A stretch of DNA of 12,175 bases, taken from Actinomycetes bacterium. GTDB lineage: Bacteria > Actinomycetota > Actinomycetes > Actinomycetales > Microbacteriaceae. The stretch is from positions 1 through 12,175 of the forward strand of contig JAEWJG010000230.1 in the NCBI GenBank assembly GCA_023386675.1, written 5' to 3'. Below, piece by piece: positions 6,579 to 12,175 of the stretch. The notes under the pieces were generated by a model. The model saw only the letters and a list, made by a program, of their open reading frames with translations. It searched no databases and had not been told where the DNA came from. Within the stretch, counting starts at the first letter, position 1. Each line of letters starts with the position of its first letter. The position numbers were made by a program, and so were the translations under genes.

Positions 6579-7907
6579 TCAGCGGTCGAGGTCGCGCTCC
6601 GGGGAGCCGACGTACAGCTGCTGCGGACGGCCGATCTTGGTCTGCGGGTCGAGGTTCATCTCGCGCCAGTGGGCGATCCAGCCGGGCAGACGACCGATCG
6701 CGAACAGCACCGTGAACATCCGGGTCGGGAAGCCCATGGCCTTGTAGATCACGCCCGTGTAGAAGTCGACGTTCGGGTACAGCTTGCGGTCGATGAAGTA
6801 CTGGTCGGCGAGCGCGACCTCCTCCAGCTCCTTGGCGATGTCGAGCAGCGGGTCGTGCACGCCGAGCGCCTCGAGCACCTCGTCGGCGGACTGCTTGACG
6901 AGCTTGGCCCGCGGGTCGAAGTTCTTGTAGACGCGGTGCCCGAAGCCCATCAGCTTGACGCCGGACTCCTTGTTCTTGACCCGCTCCACGAACTTCTGCA
7001 CGCTCTCGCCCGAGTCGCGGATGCCCGCGAGCATCTGCAGAACGGCCTCGTTGGCGCCGCCGTGCAGCGGACCGTAGAGGGCGTTGATGCCGGCGGAGAC
7101 CGACGCGAACAGGTTCGCCTGCGTCGAGCCGACCAGGCGGACGGTCGAGGTGGACGCGTTCTGCTCGTGGTCCTCGTGGAGGATGAGCAGCCGCTCCAGC
7201 GCCCGCGAGAGCACGGGGTTCACCTCGTACGGCTCGGCCATCGTGCCGAAGTTGAGGCGGAGGAAGTTGTCGACGAAGCTCAACGAGTTGTCCGGGTAGA
7301 GGAACGCCTGGCCGAGGCTCTTCTTGTGCGCGTACGCCGCGATGACCGGCAGCTTCGCCAGCAGGCGGATCGTGGACAGTTCGACCTGCTCCGGGTCGCT
7401 GACGCTCAGCGAGTCCTGGTAGAAGGTGGACAGCGCGGACACTGCGCTGGACAGCACCGACATCGGGTGCGCGTCGTGCGGCAGCGCGTCGAAGAAGCGG
7501 CGCAGATCCTCGTGCAGCAGGGTGTGGCGGCGGATTCGGTCGTCGAACTCGGCCAGCTCGGCCGCGGACGGCAGCTCGCCGTGGATGAGCAGCCACGCCA
7601 CCTCGAGGAACGTCGAGTGCTCGGCGAGCTGCTCGATCGGGTAGCCGCGGTAGCGGAGGATGCCCTGCTCGCCGTCGATGTACGTGATGGACGAGCGCGT
7701 GGCCGCCGTGTTGACGAAGCCGTAGTCGAGGCTCGTGAACCCGGTCTGCTTGGTGAGCGACGAGAAGTCGATGCTCGACGCGCCGTCGACGCTCGGGCGG
7801 ATCGGGAATTCGGCCACACCGCCGGGATAGGTCAGCGACGCCGTCGCCAGCTCGGCGTCGGCCGCGCTCTTCTCGGTGCCCGTGCTCTCGGTGCCGAGTC
7901 CGCTCAC
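6579..7907 (-). CDS. gltA: Citrate synthase (type II, hexameric-type)
   Basis: It condenses acetyl-CoA with oxaloacetate to citrate, the entry step of the TCA cycle, in the cytoplasm. The 442 residues are close to the usual 420-440; the excess is a Thr/Ser/Ala-rich N-terminus. Family signatures are clear: LHEDHEQNASTSTVR (243-257) with substrate-binding His247, GPLHGGANEA (279-288) with catalytic His282, GFGHRVYKNFDPRA (321-334) with His324, and NVDFYTG (379-385) with catalytic Asp381; the spacing agrees with the E. coli enzyme. The start is GTG (7905-7907) behind AGGAGG with a 4-base gap, the strongest ribosome site in the window. It is probably transcribed alone: a 130-base gap separates it from dapC upstream and an 85-base gap from the acylase downstream. 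It is an ordinary intact copy; a separate 2-methylcitrate synthase role is unlikely without prp genes nearby. Confidence 0.97.
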   Translation of the reverse strand: MSGLGTESTGTEKSAADAELATASLTYPGGVAEFPIRPSVDGASSIDFSSLTKQTGFTSLDYGFVNTAATRSSITYIDGEQGILRYRGYPIEQLAEHSTFLEVAWLLIHGELPSAAELAEFDDRIRRHTLLHEDLRRFFDALPHDAHPMSVLSSAVSALSTFYQDSLSVSDPEQVELSTIRLLAKLPVIAAYAHKKSLGQAFLYPDNSLSFVDNFLRLNFGTMAEPYEVNPVLSRALERLLILHEDHEQNASTSTVRLVGSTQANLFASVSAGINALYGPLHGGANEAVLQMLAGIRDSGESVQKFVERVKNKESGVKLMGFGHRVYKNFDPRAKLVKQSADEVLEALGVHDPLLDIAKELEEVALADQYFIDRKLYPNVDFYTGVIYKAMGFPTRMFTVLFAIGRLPGWIAHWREMNLDPQTKIGRPQQLYVGSPERDLDR

Positions 7908-7977
7908 AACGCCTCCTGGTGGGATAGTCGGGGTTTCCTACGCCGATCGTGGCGGCGCTGCAGAATGAATCCGTGCC

Positions 7978-8005
7978 GATACAGCCTAGCGAACCCGGAC
8001 GACAA
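7978..8005 (-). promoter_or_regulatory. Possible gltA promoter
   Basis: In the 130-base gap upstream of gltA the minus strand reads TTGTCG (8000-8005), a 16-base spacer, then TGTATC (7978-7983). TAGGCT (7983-7988) is a competing -10-like hexamer without a good -35. The match is weak and chosen mainly by position; a leader of about 65 bases would result. Confidence 0.25.
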
Positions 8006-8013
8006 CTGCCGCA

Positions 8014-8033
8014 TCGGGCAAAGGACCGCCCGA
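8014..8033 (-). terminator. Hairpin just past dapC, candidate terminator
   Basis: TCGGGC (8014-8019) pairs perfectly with GCCCGA (8028-8033) around an 8-base loop. It begins 5 bases past the dapC stop, which is where a terminator is expected. No U-tract follows, so it would have to be a U-less terminator, which has been proposed for actinobacteria, or a processing or stability hairpin. It would separate the dapC transcript from gltA. Confidence 0.35.
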
Positions 8034-8037
8034 CTCG

Positions 8038-9156
8038 TTAGAGGGAGTCTCCAAAGGCGCGCAGGCGCGCGGCCGCCGCCTCCACCCGCTCGTCCGTCGC
8101 CGTCAGCGACAACCGCACGTGCTCCGGGTAGTGGATGCCGTAGAAGTGGCCGGGCCCGGCGAGGATTCCGAGGTCGGCGAGCCGGCCGATGCTCTCCCAG
8201 GCGTCGCGTCCCTCCGTCGCCCAGAGGTAGAGCCCGCCCTCGCTGCGGTCGATGCGGAAGCCCGCGGCCTCGAGGGCCGGCTTGAGCAGGTCGCGGCGAG
8301 CGCGGTACCGCTCCTTCTGCTGCTCCACGTGCTCCTCGTCGCCGAGCGCTGCCACCATCGCGGCCTGGAGCGGAGCGGGCAGCATCAGGCCGGCGTGCTT
8401 GCGGACGTTGACCAGCCGCGCGATCACTGTGCGGCATCCCGCCACGAACGCCGCCCGGTATCCGGCGAGGTTCGACTGCTTGCTCAGCGAGTACACCGCG
8501 AGGATGTTGCGCCGGTCGTCGCCGATGACGCGCGGGTCGAGGACGCTCGGGACGCGCTCCGCATCCCAGGGCGCCTCCCAGCCGAGCTCGGCGTAGCACT
8601 CGTCGCTCGCCAGGTACGCGCCGAGCTCGCGGGCGCGGGCGACGGCGGCACGCAGCCCTTCGACCGAGAGGATGCGGCCGTCCGGGTTGCCGGGCGAGTT
8701 CAGCCAGATCAGCCGGGTGTTCTCGGGCCAGTCCGCCGGGTCGTCACTCGCCATCGCGGTGGCGCCGGCGATCGCGGCGCCGATCGCATAGGTCGGGTAG
8801 GCGGCGTGCGGGTGCACCACCACATCCCCCTCCCCCAGGCCGAGCATGAAGGGAAGCAGCGCCACGAGCTCCTTGGAGCCGATGGTCGGCAGCACGTTGT
8901 CGACGGTGAGGCCGGTCACGCCCCGGCGGCGCGCGAACCAGTCCACGATCGCTTCGCGCAGCGCGGGCGTGCCGACGGTCTGCGGGTACGCGTGCGCGTC
9001 GGTGGCCTCGGCCAGCGCGCGCCGGATCACGTCCGGCGTCGGGTCGACGGGAGAGCCGATGGACAGGTCGACGACGCCGCCCTCGTGCGCGCGTGCGCGC
9101 TCGGCAAACGGGGCCATGAGGTCCCAGGGATAGTCCGGCAGCTCCTGCAGCGCCAT
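8038..9156 (-). CDS. dapC: Succinyldiaminopimelate transaminase (actinobacterial DapC type)
   Basis: This PLP-dependent class I/II aminotransferase of 372 residues probably converts N-succinyl-2-amino-6-ketopimelate with glutamate to N-succinyl-LL-diaminopimelate. That step serves lysine and the diaminopimelate of peptidoglycan. Visible are YPQTVGTPALREAI (57-70) near the N-terminus, the NSPGNPDG motif (153-160), D185 in ASDECY, and SLSKQSNLAGYR (223-234), where Lys226 should hold PLP and Arg234 its phosphate. Arg348 in EHVRLSL should bind the substrate carboxylate. The ATG at 9154-9156 follows GGGAGG with a gap of about 9 bases. It lies 18 bases downstream of fdxA and is probably cotranscribed; the ferredoxin-DapC neighbourhood is common in actinobacteria (family knowledge) and supports the call over a generic aspartate aminotransferase. 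A related aminotransferase specificity cannot be fully excluded. Confidence 0.88.
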   Translation of the reverse strand: MALQELPDYPWDLMAPFAERARAHEGGVVDLSIGSPVDPTPDVIRRALAEATDAHAYPQTVGTPALREAIVDWFARRRGVTGLTVDNVLPTIGSKELVALLPFMLGLGEGDVVVHPHAAYPTYAIGAAIAGATAMASDDPADWPENTRLIWLNSPGNPDGRILSVEGLRAAVARARELGAYLASDECYAELGWEAPWDAERVPSVLDPRVIGDDRRNILAVYSLSKQSNLAGYRAAFVAGCRTVIARLVNVRKHAGLMLPAPLQAAMVAALGDEEHVEQQKERYRARRDLLKPALEAAGFRIDRSEGGLYLWATEGRDAWESIGRLADLGILAGPGHFYGIHYPEHVRLSLTATDERVEAAAARLRAFGDSL

Positions 9157-9174
9157 GTCAGCGCGCCTCCCGGT

Positions 9175-9495
9175 TCAGTGGGCCTGCGGAGGCAGCGCTG
9201 CGACGACGGGGTGGTCCTTCTGGATCACTCCGACCTTCGAGGCGCCCCCGGGCGAGCCGATGTCGTCGAAGAACTCCACGTTGGCGCGGTAGTAGTCCTT
9301 CCACTCCTCGGGCAGGTCGTCCTCGTAGTAGATCGCCTCGACCGGGCACACCGGCTCGCAGGCGCCGCAGTCGACGCACTCGTCCGGGTGGATGTACAGC
9401 GACCGTTCGCCCTCGTAGATGCAGTCGACCGGGCACTCGTCGATGCAGGCCCGGTCTTTGACGTCGACGCAGGGCAGGGCGATGACATAGGTCAC
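9175..9495 (-). CDS. fdxA: Seven-iron ferredoxin, [3Fe-4S][4Fe-4S]
   Basis: This is a small (106 aa) acidic electron carrier of the cytoplasm. Cysteine spacing matches 7Fe ferredoxins such as Azotobacter FdI shifted by one residue. C9, C17 and C50 should hold the 3Fe cluster, C21, C40, C43 and C46 the 4Fe cluster, and C25 corresponds to the free cysteine. The order is PCVDVKDRACIDECPVDC (8-25), then CVDCGACEPVCP (40-51). The C-terminal tail from about residue 60 (PEEWKDYYRANVEFF) is the usual extension of actinobacterial FdxA/FdxC proteins. The start is GTG at 9493-9495, the only one leaving the first cysteine region intact. The purine-rich GAAGGG lies 12 bases upstream, longer than usual. 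The gene sits between a small membrane protein gene and dapC with gaps of 38 and 18 bases, suggesting one transcript. Its redox partner is not identified here. Confidence 0.96.
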   Translation of the reverse strand: MTYVIALPCVDVKDRACIDECPVDCIYEGERSLYIHPDECVDCGACEPVCPVEAIYYEDDLPEEWKDYYRANVEFFDDIGSPGGASKVGVIQKDHPVVAALPPQAH

Positions 9496-9533
9496 AGTGT
9501 TTCGGATCCCTTCGAGAGAACTACCCTGCTAGC

Positions 9534-9911
9534 TTATGCCGTCCGGCGGGCGGGGCGACTCCCACGGAGGTCGGGCCAGGCGAGCACGATGGCGGCGATG
9601 ACGATGGGCCCGACCAGCCAGATCTGCCCGGCGAGGTTGTTCGGGATGAGCACCGACCCGCCCGCGCTCTGCTGCGTGAAGAGCAGGATGGCCGCGATGG
9701 CGCCCAGCGCGGCGAGCAGCGCCGGCACGCGGCTGTGGCCGAGCAGTCGCAGGCCGATCAGCAGCGCGGCGTAGGCGGCCAGCGCCCCGATCAGGCCGAG
9801 CGGGATGGGGACGCCCCACGTCACGGTGGTCTGGTGGGCGATCGTGCCGATCACCCCGAAGAGCGCGCCGGCGAGCACGAGGAGGACGGCGCTGACGATC
9901 CGGCTGAGCAT
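9534..9911 (-). CDS. Small four-helix integral membrane protein of unknown function
   Basis: The 125-residue protein is very hydrophobic, with four likely transmembrane segments at about 4-26, 35-57, 62-80 and 94-112. A basic C-terminal tail (RGSRPARR) suggests a cytoplasmic C-terminus. I see no catalytic, metal-binding or transport motif. It resembles the small uncharacterised DUF-type membrane proteins often annotated near ferredoxin genes in Microbacteriaceae; DUF6113 is one possibility from memory, not checked. The ATG at 9909-9911 is preceded by AGGA with a 7-base gap, but the same bases form TAGGAT, a -10-like hexamer 6 bases before the ATG, so a leaderless message is also possible. It is the first gene of the probable unit with fdxA (38-base gap) and dapC, and diverges from efeU across a gap that holds an iron box. 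The gene is well supported; its function is not. Confidence 0.8.
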   Translation of the reverse strand: MLSRIVSAVLLVLAGALFGVIGTIAHQTTVTWGVPIPLGLIGALAAYAALLIGLRLLGHSRVPALLAALGAIAAILLFTQQSAGGSVLIPNNLAGQIWLVGPIVIAAIVLAWPDLRGSRPARRTA

Positions 9912-9917
9912 TCTGGA

Positions 9918-9923
9918 ATCCTA
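9918..9923 (-). promoter_or_regulatory. Possible -10 element (TAGGAT) giving a leaderless transcript of the membrane-protein–fdxA–dapC unit
   Basis: On the minus strand TAGGAT (4 of 6 to TATAAT, keeping T1, A2, A5 and T6) ends 6 bases before the ATG at 9911. This is the TAnnnT-to-start distance typical of leaderless actinobacterial mRNAs. No good -35 is seen 16-19 bases upstream. The AGGA within it could instead be the ribosome site. Confidence 0.35.
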
Positions 9924-9961
9924 ACTGGACACTTCCCCGGGGTTGTCCTACGGTGGATGGG

Positions 9962-9980
9962 TAAGGTTAGCCTTACCAAC
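9962..9980. promoter_or_regulatory. DtxR/IdeR-type iron box upstream of efeU
   Basis: TAAGGTTAGCCTTACCAAC matches the 19-base DtxR/IdeR consensus TWAGGTTAGSCTWACCTWA at 17 positions; only bases 17 and 19 differ. The core is a palindrome with perfect 7-base arms, GGTAAGG (9960-9966) and CCTTACC (9971-9977), around TTAG. It ends 29 bases before the efeU GTG, so iron-loaded repressor would shut off iron uptake. It lies 50 bases from the divergent membrane-protein gene and might touch that promoter too. Confidence 0.88.
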
Positions 9981-10009
9981 CTCATCCCCCACCCCTGACA
10001 AGGTCACCT

Positions 10010-10879
10010 GTGCTCGCGAACTACCTGATCGGCCTCCGCGAAGGCCTCGAGATGGCGCTCATCGTCACCATCCTCATCGCCTACGTGGTGAAGGTCGGCC
10101 GGACGGATGTCCTCTCCAAGCTCTGGATCGGCATCGGCATCGCGCTGATCGTCCCGCTCGGGATCGGGGCCCTCCTCACCTGGGGCCCCTACGGCATGAG
10201 CTTCGAAGCGCAGGAGATCCTGGGCGGCTCGCTCTCGCTGGTCGCGGTCGGGTTCGTGACCTGGATGGTGTTCTGGATGGGCAAGACGGCCCGCACCATG
10301 AAGTCCACCCTCCACAACCGCCTCGACTCCGCGCTCGTCGGCGCGGGGTGGGGCGTCATCGTGCTCGCCATGCTCAGCGTCGGGCGCGAGGGAATCGAGA
10401 CGTCGCTGTTCGTCTGGGCCACGGTGGCCTCGACCGGCGGCACGTGGGAGCCCGCCGTCGGCGCGCTGCTCGGCCTCGTCACCGCGGCCGTCCTCGGCTT
10501 CCTGCTGTACCGCGGCATGGTCAAGATCAACCTCGGCTCGTTCTTCACCTGGACCGGCGCCTTCCTCGTCCTCGTCGCCGCCGGCGTGTTCGCGTACGGC
10601 CTGGGCGACCTCCAGGAGTCGGGCCTGATCCCGGGCAGCGGAGTGCACGCGTACGACATCAGCGGCGCCATCCCGGCCTCCAGCTGGTACGGGACGCTCG
10701 CCGCCGGCATCCTCAACTTCAACCCGTCGCCGACCTGGCTGCAGGTCGTCGGCTGGGTCGCCTACCTCGGCGTCGTCGGCTTCTTCTATGTGCGGCAGCA
10801 CCGCGCATCCGGCCGCCCGTCCGCGACGAAGACCTCTGCGCCGCGCGCCTCGACGTCGCACGCCCCCATCGCCTCCTGA
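10010..10879 (+). CDS. efeU: Iron permease EfeU (FTR1/OFeT family)
   Basis: This is the membrane permease of the EfeUOB ferrous/ferric iron uptake system. The 289-residue protein has about seven transmembrane helices (roughly 8-28, 37-57, 71-91, 107-124, 150-167, 178-198 and 243-261). It carries the two family REGxE motifs within helices, REGLE (10-14) and REGIE (126-130), whose acidic residues bind iron in transit. The start is GTG at 10010 behind AAGG with a 6-base gap. It must lie here because the first REGLE motif begins only nine codons later. A Ser/Thr/Ala/Arg-rich tail of about 25 residues follows the last helix and is probably cytoplasmic. An iron box lies 29 bases upstream, and efeO starts 38 bases after its stop. 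Both motifs are intact, so the permease should be functional. Confidence 0.95.
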   Translation: MLANYLIGLREGLEMALIVTILIAYVVKVGRTDVLSKLWIGIGIALIVPLGIGALLTWGPYGMSFEAQEILGGSLSLVAVGFVTWMVFWMGKTARTMKSTLHNRLDSALVGAGWGVIVLAMLSVGREGIETSLFVWATVASTGGTWEPAVGALLGLVTAAVLGFLLYRGMVKINLGSFFTWTGAFLVLVAAGVFAYGLGDLQESGLIPGSGVHAYDISGAIPASSWYGTLAAGILNFNPSPTWLQVVGWVAYLGVVGFFYVRQHRASGRPSATKTSAPRASTSHAPIAS

Positions 10880-10917
10880 CCCTTTCCCCGCACCACTCGA
10901 GAAAGCACAGCACACCC

Positions 10918-12099
10918 ATGCCCCGACTCCGTCCGCTCGCTGCCGTCACCGGAACCCTCGCCGGCGCAGCCGCCCTCGCCGTCGCACTCACCGGCTGCGT
11001 CCCCAACAAGGCCGACGCCACCGCGGAGGCCATCGCGGTGACGCTGTCCGACACGGAATGCACGGTCGCGGCGAACACCGCGAAGGCCGGCCCGATCACC
11101 TTCCAGGTGACCAACACCGGCACCGACGTCAACGAGTTCGAGCTGCTGGCCACCGACAAGCTGCGCATCGTGGGCGAGAAGGAGAACATCGGCCCGGGCA
11201 CGACGGTCAACTACGTCGTGCAGCTCGCCGAGGGCTCCTACTTCTCGGCCTGCCGGAAGGGGATGGTCGGGCAGCCCACGCACGTCGCGAAGTTCACCGT
11301 GACGCCTGGTACTGGCAAGACCGTGTCGCAGAGCGAGAGCAAGCAGGTCGCACAGGCCGTCGGCAACTACACCGGCTACGTCAAGGACCAGGCGGGGGCG
11401 CTGCTCACCGCGACCAAGACGTTCGCTGCGGCGTACGCCGCGGGCGACGCCGACGCGGCCCGCGCCCAGTACGCCTCGACCCGCGCGTTCTACGAGCGCA
11501 TCGAGCCGACGGCCGAGCAGTTCGGCGACCTCGACCCGGCGCTCGACCTGCGCGAGGCCGACCTCGAACAGGGCCAGGAGTGGACCGGCTGGCACCGCAT
11601 CGAGAAGGACCTCTGGGCTCCCGCGGGCTACACCGCGGCCGACCCGGCCACCCGCACTCAGCTCGCCGACAAGCTCGTCGCCGACACCCAGAAGCTGTAC
11701 GACCTGGTACACGCGAAGGACTTCACCCTCACCATCGACCAGATCTCGAACGGCGCGATCGGCCTGATGGAGGAGGTCTCCCGCTCGAAGATCACCGGCG
11801 AGGAGGAGGCGTTCTCGCACACCGACCTGCAGGACTTCCAGGCCAACCTCGAGGGCGCCCACGTCGCCTACGGCGTCGTCCGCGACATCGCCGCGGGCAA
11901 GGGCGGCACCGGCACGGACGTCGTCTCGAAGCTCGACGCCGAGTTCGCCGCCATCGCGAAGACGCTCGCCCAGTACAAGAGCGGCGACGGCTTCGTGAGC
12001 TACACCGAGCTCACCACGGCGCAGGTGAAGGAGCTGTCCGACCAGGTCAACGCGCTCAGCGAGCCGCTCAGCCGGCTGACCTCGATCATCGTCAAGTAA
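10918..12099 (+). CDS. efeO: Iron uptake lipoprotein EfeO (cupredoxin plus M75 imelysin-like domain)
   Basis: This is the extracytoplasmic iron-binding component that feeds EfeU. The 393 residues begin with a signal peptide (MPRLRPLAAV, then an Ala/Leu run) ending in the lipobox LTGC with Cys27, so it should be a lipoprotein on the outer face of the membrane. Residues about 35-128 form the small cupredoxin-like domain, with Cys48 and Cys112 at the places where EfeO proteins carry metal-binding cysteines. Residues about 145-390 are the helical M75 domain, with the HxxE motif HRIE (226-229) in EWTGWHRIEKDLW. The ATG at 10918 gives a complete signal peptide. The upstream purine run GAGAAAG is a weak and distant ribosome site, so translation may depend on efeU. 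It is followed after 3 bases by the probable efeB start, the standard efeU-efeO-efeB order. Confidence 0.95.
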   Translation: MPRLRPLAAVTGTLAGAAALAVALTGCVPNKADATAEAIAVTLSDTECTVAANTAKAGPITFQVTNTGTDVNEFELLATDKLRIVGEKENIGPGTTVNYVVQLAEGSYFSACRKGMVGQPTHVAKFTVTPGTGKTVSQSESKQVAQAVGNYTGYVKDQAGALLTATKTFAAAYAAGDADAARAQYASTRAFYERIEPTAEQFGDLDPALDLREADLEQGQEWTGWHRIEKDLWAPAGYTAADPATRTQLADKLVADTQKLYDLVHAKDFTLTIDQISNGAIGLMEEVSRSKITGEEEAFSHTDLQDFQANLEGAHVAYGVVRDIAAGKGGTGTDVVSKLDAEFAAIAKTLAQYKSGDGFVSYTELTTAQVKELSDQVNALSEPLSRLTSIIVK

Positions 12100-12102
12100 G
12101 CC

Positions 12103-12175
12103 GTGAACCAGCCCCACCCCGACGCCGAGCGCCCGGAGACCGACGAGGTCGACGGGCGCTCCGGCGCGTCCACCA
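12103..12175 (+). CDS. efeB: Probable start of EfeB (Dyp-type peroxidase/deferrochelatase), cut by window edge
   Basis: Only 24 codons are visible: from GTG at 12103 the frame reads MNQPHPDAERPETDEV and stays open to the edge. This acidic stretch would precede the Tat signal (twin arginine) expected in EfeB; neither the signal nor the haem domain is in the window. The call rests on position, 3 bases after efeO, and on the conserved efeUOB order. The ribosome site is weak (AAGTAAG overlapping the efeO stop), so the true start may lie further right. Confidence 0.5.
   Translation, partial: MNQPHPDAERPETDEVDGRSGAST

Noticed and set aside
4451..6715. A 754-codon plus-strand open frame opposite the acylase gene.
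   Set aside because: It is the antisense shadow of a GC-rich gene: Arg/Val/Asp-rich with no domain, and it runs past the end of the acylase gene into gltA without a ribosome site.
6546..8285. A 579-codon plus-strand open frame across gltA, the gap and the end of dapC.
   Set aside because: It is antisense to two clear genes, with biased composition and no recognisable domain.
9501..9545. A separate fdxA promoter with TAAGCT (9531-9536) as -10.
   Set aside because: The hexamer overlaps the stop codon of the upstream gene and no -35 match lies 16-19 bases before it; cotranscription explains the spacing better.
9943..12099. A long open frame (718 codons) on the plus strand running through efeU and into efeO.
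   Set aside because: Its first 325 codons overlap efeU in another frame and read as Arg/Pro/Gly-rich low-complexity sequence. Only the part from ATG 10918 has a signal peptide and EfeO domains.
1..12175. Signs of a mobile element, defence island, CRISPR array or biosynthetic cluster.
   Set aside because: No transposase, integrase, long terminal repeats, regularly spaced repeats or unusual composition were seen; all genes fit the same GC-rich host codon use.

Overview
The window is about 70% G+C with strong third-position G/C bias. Its gene content points to an actinobacterium, most likely of the family Microbacteriaceae (Leifsonia-like). The family-level placement is inference; the phylum is better supported by the actinobacterial-type succinyldiaminopimelate aminotransferase next to a seven-iron ferredoxin, the DtxR/IdeR-type iron box and the frequent GTG starts. 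I count ten protein genes, two of them cut by the window edges. No tRNA, rRNA, CRISPR array, insertion sequence or phage gene is visible. No gap between genes reaches 300 bases.

Left block (1-3889). An acyl-CoA carboxylase pair, most like methylcrotonyl-CoA carboxylase of leucine breakdown, lies on the minus strand: the carboxyltransferase first, then the biotin carboxylase, whose stop and start codons overlap (TGATG). A TetR-family regulator diverges from it. The AT-rich gap between them holds two palindromes of nearly the same sequence exactly 27 bases apart. One sits in the spacer and -10 of a clear carboxylase promoter, and the other lies just past the expected transcription start. This looks like a local repressor circuit.

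Middle block (3896-9911). A membrane-anchored penicillin-acylase-family Ntn hydrolase (865 aa) converges on the TetR gene; the two stop codons lie inside one 14-base perfect palindrome. Upstream on the same strand is citrate synthase (gltA). A likely three-gene unit follows on the minus strand: a small four-helix membrane protein of unknown function, a 7Fe ferredoxin (fdxA) and succinyldiaminopimelate aminotransferase (dapC, lysine and peptidoglycan synthesis).

Right block (9912-12175). The EfeUOB iron uptake operon runs on the plus strand: permease EfeU with two REGxE motifs, lipoprotein EfeO with a cupredoxin domain and an M75 HxxE motif, and the first codons of a probable EfeB peroxidase. 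A 17-of-19 match to the DtxR/IdeR iron box lies just upstream of efeU, in the gap shared with the divergent ferredoxin unit, so iron could affect both directions.

The window reads mainly as chromosomal housekeeping and catabolic sequence. I did not find a convincing new defence, mobile or biosynthetic system. The most interesting items are the twin TetR operators, the possibly shared iron box, the unknown membrane protein and the unassigned acylase.
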